From: Spirochaetaceae bacterium
GTDB taxonomy: Bacteria; Myxococcota_A; UBA9160; UBA4427
Direction of reading: 5' to 3'
Length of the DNA: 64,000 nt
Assembly (NCBI GenBank): GCA_020632655.1
Contig: JACKFD010000014.1
Coordinates: 87,228 to 151,227, forward strand
The notes below the pieces were generated by a model. It saw only the letters and a list, made by a program, of their open reading frames with translations. It did no database searches and was not told the DNA's origin. Below are positions 35,360-43,484 of the stretch, one piece after another (within the stretch, counting starts at the first letter, position 1; each line of letters starts with the position of its first letter). A program made the position numbers and the translations under genes.

Positions 35360-38300
35360 ATGCACACGCCCTCGCTCGAGGACGAGGCGATCGACCGGGT
35401 GGACCGCTGGCTGCGGGCGGCGATCGACTCGACCACGGGCCGCGAGCAGCGTGCCTTCGCGCCGCTCCGCCGACTGATCGAGGATCCGCAGGGCGTCCCC
35501 TTCGCGATGCGCTTCATCGATCGCGTCGTGCGCCCCGACGAGCCGGAGATCGCGGCGCAGCAGCTGCGCGCACTGGTCGCCGACGCGCCGCTCCCGCGCT
35601 TCCTGCCGGCGACCGACCGTGCACTGCTGCGCCTCGGCGCCTGGCTCTCGCGTTGGCTGCCGGGTCTGGTGATGCCTCTCGCGCGGCGTCGGATGCGTGG
35701 ACAGGTGGGCGATCTCGTCCTCGACGCCGATCCCGAGCGACTCGCGCGTCATCTCGCCCGGGCCCGCGAGGCGGGCTACGCGCAGAACGTGAACCTGCTC
35801 GGTGAAGCCGTGCTGGGGGAGCGGGAGGCCGCGCGGCGGCTCGAGGCGACCCTCGCGCTGATCGATCGGCCCGAGGTCGACTACGTCTCGATCAAGCTCT
35901 CGTCGGTCGCGTCCCAGCTCGACTACTGGGACTGGTCGGGCAGCCTCGAGCGCGTCGTGGAGCGCCTGGAGCGGCTCTTCGACCGCGCCCGCTCGAGTCG
36001 ACCGCGCACCTTCGTGAACCTCGACATGGAGGAGTACCACGACCTCGAGCTCACGCTGCAGGCCTTCATGCGCGTGCTCGACGAAGATCGCTTCCTCGAC
36101 TTCGAGGCGGGCATCGTGCTCCAGGCCTATCTGCCCGACGCCTTCGAGGCGCTCGAGCGCCTGCTCGCCTGGGCGAAGGCCCGGTCCGCGCGAGGCGGTG
36201 GGCCGATCCGGATCCGCCTCGTGAAGGGGGCGAATCTCGCCATGGAGCGGGTGGAGGCGGCGCTGCACGGCTGGGAGCAGGCGCCCTTTGCGACCAAGCA
36301 CGAGGTCGATGCCAGCTACAAGCGATGCCTCGATCGGGCGCTCCGTCCCGAGTGTCTCGAAGGCGTGCGGATCGGTGTTGCCAGCCACAACCTCTTCGAC
36401 GTGGCCTTTGCCCTCGGACTCGCTCGAGCGCGCGGCGTCACCGAACACGTCGGCTTCGAGATGCTGCAGGGCATGGCGCCGGCGCTCGCGCGCGAGGTGC
36501 GCGCCGAGTCGGGCAACATGCTGCTCTACACGCCGGTCGTGGGGGCCGAGGACTTCGACGTCGCCGTCGGCTACCTCTTCCGCCGACTCGACGAGAACGC
36601 CTCCCCCGGCAACTTCCTGCGCTCGCTCTTCAACCTGCAACCGGGCTCGGCCGTCTTCGAGACCGAGGCGGAGCGCTTCCGTCGTTCGGCCGCCGATCGC
36701 GACGTCGTCTCGAGCACGCCTCGACGCCGCCAGGCGCGACCCGCCGCTGCCGCGCGGGCACGCTCGGGGCCCGACACCGCCTTCGACAACGAGCCCGACA
36801 CCGATCCGGCCCTGGCATCGAACCGGGCCTGGGCGGCCCGCGTGCTGGCCGAGCCTCCTTCTCCGCCCCGCACGCCCGTCGAGACCCGGCGTCAGGCCGT
36901 CGACGAGGCGCTCGATCGCGTGCGTCGGGCGCAGGCAGACTGGTCGCGGCGAAGTGCGGCCGAGCGGCGTGACGTGCTCTACGCGGTCGCCGACGAGCTG
37001 GCGCGGCGGCGGGGCGAGCTCGTGTCGGCGATGGTCCACGAGGCGAACAAGACCTTCGCCCAGGCGGATCCGGAGGTGTCCGAGGCGATCGACTTCGCCC
37101 GATACTACGGGCTGGCGGCGACCGGACTCGAGGATCCCACGCTGCTCGCGGAGGACGTGCGCTTCGAGCCCTTCGGCGTCGTCGGCGTCGTACCCCCCTG
37201 GAATTTTCCCGTCGCGATTCCGGCCGGTGGCGTGCTGGCGGCACTGGCGGCGGGCAACGGCGTCGTCGTGAAGCCGGCTCCCGAGACGCCGCGCTGCGCC
37301 GAGCTCGTCGTCGAGTGCTGTCACGCGGCGGGCGTGCCGCGGGATCTGCTCGTCTGTCTTCGCGTGCCCGAGGACGAGACCGGCCGGCATCTCGTGACCT
37401 CGGTCGATGCCTTGATCCTGACGGGCTCGATCGATACGGCGCAGCTCTTCCAATCCTGGCGCCCCGATCTGCGCCTCTTCGCCGAGACCTCCGGCAAGAA
37501 CGCCCTCGTCGTCACGCCCCACGCCGACCTCGATCTCGCCGTGCGCGACCTCGTCCAGTCGGCCTTCGGCCACAGCGGGCAGAAATGCTCGGCTGCGAGC
37601 CTCGCGATCTGCGTCGGCCCCGTCTACGCGTCGCCGCGCTTCCGACGTCAGCTCGTCGATGCGGTCGAGAGTCTCTCCATCGGCTCGACGCGTGAGCCCG
37701 GGACGTCGATGGGGCCGACGATCGGACCGGCGAGCGAACGGCTGCGCCGGGGGCTCACGCAGCTCGATGCCGGGGAGCGATGGCTCGTCGAGCCGCGTTG
37801 CCTCGGTCCGCGGGACGGCGGCGAGCTCTGGACGCCGGGCGTGCGACTCGGTGTGGCGCCCGACTCGTGGCTCCATCGGACGGAGTGCTTCGGTCCCGTC
37901 CTCGGCCTGATCCCTGCCCGGGACCTCGATCACGCGATCCGCATCCAGAACGCCGGCGCCTTCGGTCTGACCGGCGGGCTGCACTCCCTCGACCCCGAGG
38001 AGATCGAGACCTGGATCGAGCGCGTGGAGGTCGGCAATGCCTACGTGAACCGTCCGATCACGGGCGCCATCGTCCGCCGACAACCCTTTGGCGGGTGGAA
38101 GCGCTCCGCGGTCGGTCCCGGTGCGAAGGCGGGCGGGCCGAACTACGTGCGCCAGCTGGGGACGTGGCGGCCGACCCGGGCGCTCGATCCCGCGCGGGCG
38201 GAGGCATCGGATCTACGCTGGTGGCAGACGCATTTCGGTGTCGCGCACGATCCGACGGGTCTCGCCGCCGAGTCGAACGTATTCCGCTACCGGCCGATCG

Positions 38301-38710
38301 CGGGGATGTTGATCCGCGCGCTGCCGGACGCGGACGAGGGCGCGCTCGAACGGGTGCGGTCCGCGGCGCGGACCTGTGGGGTCGAGGTCGTCGAGTCCCG
38401 CGCCGGGGCGGAGTCGGACGAGGCCCTCGCGGCGCGTCTGACGACGCTCGACGTCGCGCGGATCCGCGTCGTCGGGCCGGCGACGGACGGGCGCGCGGTC
38501 GTCTCCCCCGTCCTGCGGCGGGCGGCGGTCCTGGCGGGGATCCACGTCGCGGACGAGCCCGTGACGGCGAGCGGTCGCATCGAGCTGCTCCACGGGCTCC
38601 GCGAGCAGGCGGTCAGCCGGACGCTGCACCGTTTCGGGAACCCGAGCCTCTTCGCGGGGGCCCGCGGCGCCGCGGCGGCTCCGGCCGGGGGGGCCGGGCG
38701 GGGCGGGTGA
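35360..38710 (+). CDS. putA: Bifunctional proline dehydrogenase / L-glutamate gamma-semialdehyde dehydrogenase
   Basis: 1116 residues. It oxidises proline with FAD to pyrroline-5-carboxylate, then glutamate semialdehyde with NAD to glutamate. The proline dehydrogenase barrel covers about 60-440 (NVNLLGEAVLGE, IKLSSVASQLDY, RLVKGANLAMERVE, FEMLQGMAP). The aldehyde dehydrogenase covers about 500-960 with GVVPPWNFPVAIP, ETSGKN (Glu709) and GHSGQKCSAAS (catalytic Cys743). A C-terminal extension (about 960-1100), ending REQAVSRTLHRFGNPS, is a known feature of a subset of PutA proteins. The N-terminal ribbon-helix-helix repressor domain of the E. coli protein is absent, so it is not self-regulating. 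It stands alone, 53 bp after the porin gene. Confidence 0.95.
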   Translation: MHTPSLEDEAIDRVDRWLRAAIDSTTGREQRAFAPLRRLIEDPQGVPFAMRFIDRVVRPDEPEIAAQQLRALVADAPLPRFLPATDRALLRLGAWLSRWLPGLVMPLARRRMRGQVGDLVLDADPERLARHLARAREAGYAQNVNLLGEAVLGEREAARRLEATLALIDRPEVDYVSIKLSSVASQLDYWDWSGSLERVVERLERLFDRARSSRPRTFVNLDMEEYHDLELTLQAFMRVLDEDRFLDFEAGIVLQAYLPDAFEALERLLAWAKARSARGGGPIRIRLVKGANLAMERVEAALHGWEQAPFATKHEVDASYKRCLDRALRPECLEGVRIGVASHNLFDVAFALGLARARGVTEHVGFEMLQGMAPALAREVRAESGNMLLYTPVVGAEDFDVAVGYLFRRLDENASPGNFLRSLFNLQPGSAVFETEAERFRRSAADRDVVSSTPRRRQARPAAAARARSGPDTAFDNEPDTDPALASNRAWAARVLAEPPSPPRTPVETRRQAVDEALDRVRRAQADWSRRSAAERRDVLYAVADELARRRGELVSAMVHEANKTFAQADPEVSEAIDFARYYGLAATGLEDPTLLAEDVRFEPFGVVGVVPPWNFPVAIPAGGVLAALAAGNGVVVKPAPETPRCAELVVECCHAAGVPRDLLVCLRVPEDETGRHLVTSVDALILTGSIDTAQLFQSWRPDLRLFAETSGKNALVVTPHADLDLAVRDLVQSAFGHSGQKCSAASLAICVGPVYASPRFRRQLVDAVESLSIGSTREPGTSMGPTIGPASERLRRGLTQLDAGERWLVEPRCLGPRDGGELWTPGVRLGVAPDSWLHRTECFGPVLGLIPARDLDHAIRIQNAGAFGLTGGLHSLDPEEIETWIERVEVGNAYVNRPITGAIVRRQPFGGWKRSAVGPGAKAGGPNYVRQLGTWRPTRALDPARAEASDLRWWQTHFGVAHDPTGLAAESNVFRYRPIAGMLIRALPDADEGALERVRSAARTCGVEVVESRAGAESDEALAARLTTLDVARIRVVGPATDGRAVVSPVLRRAAVLAGIHVADEPVTASGRIELLHGLREQAVSRTLHRFGNPSLFAGARGAAAAPAGGAGRGG

Positions 38711-38837
38711 CGGATCGGCCCGGCATGGCATTGGGGCGTCGATGACCCGTCCGGGCCGGATGCCGCCCGACGCGGGGACGCGCTACATGCACGATTCGAG
38801 TCGGCCACGGAAGGCCGTTCAAGGAAGGGAGAACGAG

Positions 38838-39332
38838 ATGGGTCGGATCACACGTCTTTTCCTCGTGCTGGCGGCGGCGATCGCGCTGGTGGCCGCACCG
38901 GCGATCGGCCAGGTCCGCGGGCAGTCCGAGCAGGAGAAAGAGGAGTTCATGCGCAAGGCGCGCGAGGAGCAGGAGCGCATCCGCGCCGAGGCCGACGAGC
39001 GGCGGGCGGCGATGGAGGAGCGCGCCAAGGAGCGGCGCCGCGAGATGGAGGAGAAGGGCGAGGAGGCGAGCGACGACGCCGAGGCGGCCAAGGAGCGCAT
39101 GCACGAGCGCCACGAGAAGACCGAGCGCAAGGCCGAGGAGGTGCGCGAGCGCACGCGCGAGCACGTGGAAGAGGGCAAGGCCAAGGGCAAGGAGAAGGCC
39201 GCGGCCGCGAAGGAGAAGGGCGAGAAGGGCCGCGCCAACGCGATCGAGCGGGGGCAGGGCAAGAAGCGCGGTTTCTGGCAGCGGATGTTCGGGGGCGACG
39301 ACGCACCGGCCGCCGAGACGGCGACCGAGTAG
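38838..39332 (+). CDS. Exported, highly charged coiled-coil protein
   Basis: 164 residues from ATG 38838, chosen for the GGAAGGGAG lead 7-8 bases upstream; the frame is open further but without export character. Signal peptide MGRITRLFLVLAAAIALVAA, cut near AIGQ. The mature protein is almost entirely Glu/Lys/Arg/Ala helix (about 28-140) without Pro, predicted as a long coiled coil, and ends with KKRGFWQRMFGGDD and an acidic tail. No family recognised; such proteins can be periplasmic spacers. A strong hairpin terminator follows 28 bp after the stop. Confidence 0.75.
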   Translation: MGRITRLFLVLAAAIALVAAPAIGQVRGQSEQEKEEFMRKAREEQERIRAEADERRAAMEERAKERRREMEEKGEEASDDAEAAKERMHERHEKTERKAEEVRERTREHVEEGKAKGKEKAAAAKEKGEKGRANAIERGQGKKRGFWQRMFGGDDAPAAETATE

Positions 39333-39360
39333 TCCTCCCGTCGCAGGGATTCGGGCGAGC

Positions 39361-39385
39361 GCCCTCCTCCGATCCGGAGGAGGGC
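39361..39385 (+). terminator. Strong hairpin after the coiled-coil gene
   Basis: GCCCTCCTCCG and CGGAGGAGGGC form a perfect 11-bp stem with an ATC loop. A weak T-containing tail (CTCGTCGTTTC) follows, so it may be a Rho-independent terminator or a stabilising 3' end. Confidence 0.7.
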
Positions 39386-39423
39386 CTCGTCGTTTCGGGC
39401 CGGCACGCCTCGCGCGCGACCAC

Positions 39424-39540
39424 GTCGCGGCTGCGGGCGGATCGCTCGGCGCATGTCGACGTCGCGGCTGTGGGCGGATCGCTCGGCGCATGTCGACGTC
39501 GCGGCTGCGGGCGGATCGCTCGGCGCATGTCGACGTCGCG
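39424..39540. repeat. Three tandem 37-bp units plus a partial fourth in an intergenic region
   Basis: Units at 39424-39460, 39461-39497 and 39498-39534 are identical except one base in the second; six bases of a fourth follow. Each unit holds a GTCGAC-type junction. There are no spacers, so this is not CRISPR. It occupies much of the 395-bp gap 39333-39727, whose only other visible features are the terminator before it and a possible -10 box at 39627. Confidence 0.88.
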
Positions 39541-39626
39541 GCGTCCGGTCGCCCGGCGTGTGCTTCCCCGCCCGCCCGATGCATGTCCGGCCTCGTGTGA
39601 GCGTGTTCGCCCCGGCGTCGGCCGAC

Positions 39627-39632
39627 TATAGT
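39627..39632 (+). promoter_or_regulatory. Possible -10 box of the four-lipoprotein operon
   Basis: TATAGT lies 95 bp before the first lipoprotein start in otherwise G+C-rich DNA. No convincing -35 element stands at the right distance. A good ribosome site (GGAGG, 39715-39719) precedes ATG 39728. Confidence 0.3.
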
Positions 39633-39727
39633 GGCCGCCGGCCGCGCGCGGACTACACCCGGAGTGCGTCCGTGCCGATCCGAGACCAGACCCGGCCTCG
39701 TTCGCCCGGGTAGTGGAGGTTTCCTGG

Positions 39728-40531
39728 ATGAGGTTCGAGACCCCGCCCGGACGCGCCCGGGGCAGCACCTGGCTCGTCGGGCTCGCCGCGCTCGCCGGCC
39801 TCGTCCTGCAGGCCGCCTGCGCGATGCCGCCGCCGCCCTGGCGCGAGGTCCCCAACTACCCCGTCCGCTTCAGCGACCTCCGCACGATCACCCTCGTCCC
39901 GCCGCTCGTCTCGGTCTACGCGATGTCCGAGGGCAACTTCGAGCAGGAGGTGGACGAGTGGAGCGACGCGGCCTACGAGCACGCGCGCAACGCGATTCGT
40001 GAGCGGGTCGAGGGCATGGGCAAGCGCTTCGTGCCCTACGCCGGAAAAGAGGGGCCGCGGCCCGACTTCCGGGTCGGGGTCGCCGACGTGAATGCGCGGC
40101 GGACGCTGTCGCCGGCCGGCGAGAGCTGGCTGCTCTTCGAGTCGGTCAAGGAAGCGATCCTGCGGCATACCTACGACCTCACGCAGGTCTTCCCCGCGCG
40201 CATCAAGGACTTCGACTACACGCTCGGCCCCGACGCCCGGGCGTTGCTGGCGGGGACCGACGCCGACGCCTATGTGCTGATGATCGCGACCGACGCGATT
40301 CCGACCAAGGGACGTCAGGCGCTGGTCGGCGTCGGCGCTGCGGCGGCGCTCTACACCGGTAGCTACGGGGGGCCGGGGGCGACGCCGGCGGAGCTGACGC
40401 TCGCGCTCGTCGAGTCGGATAGCGGGGACATCCTCTACTTCAACCGGGTCTCGATGCCCCTCTCGGACCTGCGCGACGAGGCCTCGAATCGCAAGCTGGT
40501 CGACATGGTCCTGAAGGGCATGGATCGATGA
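39728..40531 (+). CDS. Lipoprotein of unknown function, first gene of a four-lipoprotein operon
   Basis: 267 residues from ATG 39728, 8 bases after GGAGG. Lipoprotein signal with lipobox LQAAC (Cys31). The mature protein opens with a Pro-rich AMPPPPWREVPNYPVRF and has an alpha/beta pattern (TITLVPPLVSVYAMSEG; ADAYVLMIATDAIP; LTLALVESDSGDILYFN). The last block resembles the nucleotide-free assembly domains of curli/TolB-like periplasmic lipoproteins, but I cannot assign a family. The stop overlaps the next start (ATGA), and four such overlaps make this a tightly coupled operon to 43453, so the products probably work together in the envelope. Confidence 0.75.
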   Translation: MRFETPPGRARGSTWLVGLAALAGLVLQAACAMPPPPWREVPNYPVRFSDLRTITLVPPLVSVYAMSEGNFEQEVDEWSDAAYEHARNAIRERVEGMGKRFVPYAGKEGPRPDFRVGVADVNARRTLSPAGESWLLFESVKEAILRHTYDLTQVFPARIKDFDYTLGPDARALLAGTDADAYVLMIATDAIPTKGRQALVGVGAAAALYTGSYGGPGATPAELTLALVESDSGDILYFNRVSMPLSDLRDEASNRKLVDMVLKGMDR

Positions 40532-41844
40532 GCGCACGCGAGAGCGGATCGCGACATCGAATCCGGGAGAGCGGTGGTCGACGCGCGGGCGCGATCCTGC
40601 TGCTCGGCCTCGCCGTGCTCGGCACGGCGATGGGGTGCGCGCGGGTGCCGCTCGCGCCCCTCGACGCGCAGCAGAGCACGGCCTCGCTCGCGGACGACGA
40701 GGCCTACCTCTGGAAGCAGACCCGCGAGACGCAATTCGAGATCGAGTCGAGCGGCCTCGTGCTCGAGGATCCGGCCATGGACGCCTACCTCGCGCGGGTG
40801 CTCGCGCGCGTGACGCCTTCGTCCCTGGTCGAGGCGGGTGTGACGCCCCGGGTCCAGGTCATCTCCGACGTGGCGATGCACGGCTACTCCTTCGCGAACG
40901 GCGTGATCTACCTGCACGTGGGTCTGCTGGCGCGCATGACCGACGAGACGCAGCTCGCGACGGTGCTGACCCGCGAGCTCGCGCACGTGATCCATCGCCA
41001 TGCGCTCGTGCTGCGCCGCGACGCGAAGGGTCGCGCGGACGCGATGGCCTGGATCGGCGTCGGCAGCTCGCTCTCGAGCTATGGGGGCGGGGCGAAGATG
41101 CTCGCCCAGGCCTACTCGATCTCGACCGCCGTGATGCTGCCCCAGGACCTCGAGGTGAAGGCCGACGAGGAGGGGCTCGGACTGCTCTCCGCCGCCGGCT
41201 ACGACGTGAAGGCGACGCCCGACTTCTTCCAGATGACCCTCGACTACCGCAAGGAGCTGCACCAGCAGGGGCCCCTCGCCTGGATGCCCTACGTGGCGCC
41301 GCCCTTCGTCACGGGTCGGATCACGAACTATCGCCAGCTCCTCGGGACGCGCTTCTCGGGAGGCAATCGGGTCGAGCCGCCGATCGCCGATCCCGCGACC
41401 TTCCGGCGCAACGTCCACCCGGCCACGCGACGACAGGCCGAGCTCGAGCTCGCGGCGGGCGTCTTCCGCTCCGCCGAACGGACGGCGAAGCTCGCGACCG
41501 AGTCGGACCCCTCGGACGCGCAGGCCTGGGTGCTGCTCGGTCGCGCGCTGCAGGGCCAGCGCGACAAGCCCATGAACGGCTACGAGGTGCCCTCGATCCA
41601 TCGCGTCCGCGAGGCCTACGAGCATGCCCTCGAGCTCGATCCGCGCGACGCCGCGGCGACCCGCGAGCTGGGGCTCAGCTACTACCGGAAGACCTCGCGG
41701 GTGCGGGCACCCGAGGCCTCGCGCGCGGCGCTGGCGCATTTCCGCCGCTACCTCGCGCTCGCGCCCGGTGCGACGGACGAGGCGTACATCCGGGGCTACG
41801 TCGAGGAGCTCGAGGCGGAAGGACGGGGGAGGTCCAGTCGATGA
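40528..41844 (+). CDS. M48-type metalloprotease-like lipoprotein with altered zinc motif and TPR region
   Basis: 438 residues with lipobox AMGC (Cys37). The M48/BepA-like domain spans about 60-270: HGYSFANGVIYLHVGLL, then TRELAHVIHRHAL where family members have HELAH, and EVKADEEGLGLL matching the ExxxD third-ligand motif. The first zinc ligand is Arg149 (CGC at 40972-40974) instead of His; Glu150 and His153 remain. The second half (about 300-430) is TPR-like. BepA/LoiP relatives are periplasmic outer-membrane protein quality-control factors with exactly this protease-plus-TPR layout. This copy is probably a pseudo-protease or chaperone unless the adjacent His residues supply zinc. ATGA overlaps link it to both neighbours. 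Confidence 0.82.
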   Translation: MSARESGSRHRIRESGGRRAGAILLLGLAVLGTAMGCARVPLAPLDAQQSTASLADDEAYLWKQTRETQFEIESSGLVLEDPAMDAYLARVLARVTPSSLVEAGVTPRVQVISDVAMHGYSFANGVIYLHVGLLARMTDETQLATVLTRELAHVIHRHALVLRRDAKGRADAMAWIGVGSSLSSYGGGAKMLAQAYSISTAVMLPQDLEVKADEEGLGLLSAAGYDVKATPDFFQMTLDYRKELHQQGPLAWMPYVAPPFVTGRITNYRQLLGTRFSGGNRVEPPIADPATFRRNVHPATRRQAELELAAGVFRSAERTAKLATESDPSDAQAWVLLGRALQGQRDKPMNGYEVPSIHRVREAYEHALELDPRDAAATRELGLSYYRKTSRVRAPEASRAALAHFRRYLALAPGATDEAYIRGYVEELEAEGRGRSSR

Positions 41845-42446
41845 GGATCGGGAGTCGATGGTCCGGCGCATGCGGCGTCGCGGCGTTGCTCGTTCTCGCG
41901 CTCGTCGGCTCGCTCGGGTGCGCGCCGATCTGGTCGCCGACGGCGAAGGGCCCGGGGCCGCATCCGCTGGCCTCGATCCAGATCACGGCGTCGGGGCTCG
42001 ACGACTGGGGCTGGGCGTCGTACGAGGCGCTCGGGGGCGTCTGGCACTTCACGCGTCAGGGCGACGAGCTGAACCAGGTCTGGATGCGGCGCTGGCCGAA
42101 GAGCCAGGTCGTGAAGGGGACGAACCGCTCGATCCGGGACGACATGACGCTCCAGGAGATCGCGGCGCTCTCCCTCGACAGCCGACGCCTCGACGACGGC
42201 GTGGCCCGGCTCGAGGTGGTCTCGAACGAGCCGGCCCGGGTCGGCAACCGGGATTGCTACCGGATCGACTACCGCCATCGAAACGACATCGGCCTGCTCA
42301 AGCGGACGGTCGAGTACGGCTGTCCGGTCGGCACCTGGATGTACCGCTTCGAGTACATGGCGCCGGCGCAGTACTACTTCGATGCCTATCTCCGCGAGTT
42401 CGAGGCCTTCGTGCGGTCGGTCGCGTTCAAGGTGCCGGGGGCATGA
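41841..42446 (+). CDS. Lipoprotein of unknown function
   Basis: 201 residues from the ATG that overlaps the previous stop (ATGA). Lipobox SLGC (Cys27). The mature region is mixed alpha/beta with a probable substrate-size domain: WHFTRQGDELNQVWMRRWP, VARLEVVSNEPARVGNRDCYRIDY and a C-terminal EFEAFVRSVAFK helix. Two Cys (in RDCYRI and YGCPV) could form a disulfide. No family recognised; the fold style resembles periplasmic stress or lipid-interacting lipoproteins such as DUF-type single-domain proteins. Third gene of the lipoprotein operon, coupled downstream by ATGA as well. Confidence 0.72.
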   Translation: MRIGSRWSGACGVAALLVLALVGSLGCAPIWSPTAKGPGPHPLASIQITASGLDDWGWASYEALGGVWHFTRQGDELNQVWMRRWPKSQVVKGTNRSIRDDMTLQEIAALSLDSRRLDDGVARLEVVSNEPARVGNRDCYRIDYRHRNDIGLLKRTVEYGCPVGTWMYRFEYMAPAQYYFDAYLREFEAFVRSVAFKVPGA

Positions 42447-43453
42447 GACGCGTCGTGCCTTCGGTGGAGCGGGACGCGAAGCACGACCGGGGACGGACGC
42501 GTCGGGCGCATTCCGTGATGGTGATGCTCGTGGCGGCGGCGCTCGGGCTCGGGTGCCAGACGATGCTCGAGCAGGTGGGTGTCGCGTTCCTCTACGAGGC
42601 CGCGGAGCTCCCGGCCGCGCAGACCCATCTCGACCTCGCCTATCGCTCGGATGCCGCCGCGCATCCCGACAAGCATCGCCTCGACCTCTTCGTGCCGGCG
42701 CCGGGCGCCGCCGCCTGGCCGACCTTCGTCTTCGTGCACGGCGGCGGCTGGACCTCCGGCGATCGCGCGACCGAGGCCGCCGGCGCCGAGGTCTTCCGCA
42801 ACATCGGTCGCCACTTCGCGTCCCGCGGCGTCGGCGCCGCGATCATCAGCTACCGGCTCCAGCCCGAGGTGGGTTGGCGGGATCAGCTCGAGGACGTGGG
42901 CGCGGCGATGCGTTTCCTGCGCGATCGGGTGCCGAGCCACGGCGGCGATCCCGATGCGTTCTACCTCTCGGGGCACTCGGCGGGCGCCTGGCTCGCCGCG
43001 CGCACGGGATTCGACCCGGTGGTGCTCGAGGGGGCCGGCTTTCCCGCCGCCAGTCTCTGCGGGCTCGCGCTCGTGAGCGGCGCCGCCTACGACCTGATGG
43101 ACGAGGAGACCTGGCGGGTCGGCGCCGATCGTGGGTATTTCGAGGCGCGCTTCGACGACGGGCGGCCGGATTGGGCGAGGCTGGGGTCCGTCGTGCCCTT
43201 CGTGCGGGCGAGCGTGCCGAAGACGTTGATCCTCTACGGCTCGTCGGAGTCCCGGGCGCTGCGCCGCCAGAGCGAGCACCTCTACGAGCTGATGCAGGCC
43301 GAGCACGCGCCGGTCTCGCGCCTCGTGCTTCCGCGCCAGACCCACCAATCGATCGTGCTGACGCTGAGCCGGGACGACAAGCGCGCCGTGCCCGCGATCT
43401 TCGACCTGATGGCGCAGAACGAGCACTGCCCCGCGCGGCCGCCCCGGGGCTGA
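42443..43453 (+). CDS. Alpha/beta-hydrolase lipoprotein (carboxylesterase-like)
   Basis: 336 residues from an ATG overlapping the previous stop. Lipobox LGLGC (Cys38). The esterase/lipase (BD-FAE/HSL-like) layout is clear: oxyanion motif HGGGW at 99-103, nucleophile elbow GHSAGA with Ser179, an Asp-containing stretch before RQSEHLYELM, and the catalytic His in RQTHQSI near the end. It should hydrolyse a short-chain ester or acyl group in the periplasm or at the outer membrane. Last gene of the four-lipoprotein operon; the minus-strand M16 pair converges 31 bp further on. Substrate unknown. Confidence 0.85.
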   Translation: MRRVVPSVERDAKHDRGRTRRAHSVMVMLVAAALGLGCQTMLEQVGVAFLYEAAELPAAQTHLDLAYRSDAAAHPDKHRLDLFVPAPGAAAWPTFVFVHGGGWTSGDRATEAAGAEVFRNIGRHFASRGVGAAIISYRLQPEVGWRDQLEDVGAAMRFLRDRVPSHGGDPDAFYLSGHSAGAWLAARTGFDPVVLEGAGFPAASLCGLALVSGAAYDLMDEETWRVGADRGYFEARFDDGRPDWARLGSVVPFVRASVPKTLILYGSSESRALRRQSEHLYELMQAEHAPVSRLVLPRQTHQSIVLTLSRDDKRAVPAIFDLMAQNEHCPARPPRG

Positions 43454-43484
43454 GGCGACCGGCATCGGCCCGACGGAAGGCCGC

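Noticed and set aside
39424..39540. CRISPR array
   Set aside because: Units are directly tandem with no spacers, and no cas gene is near.
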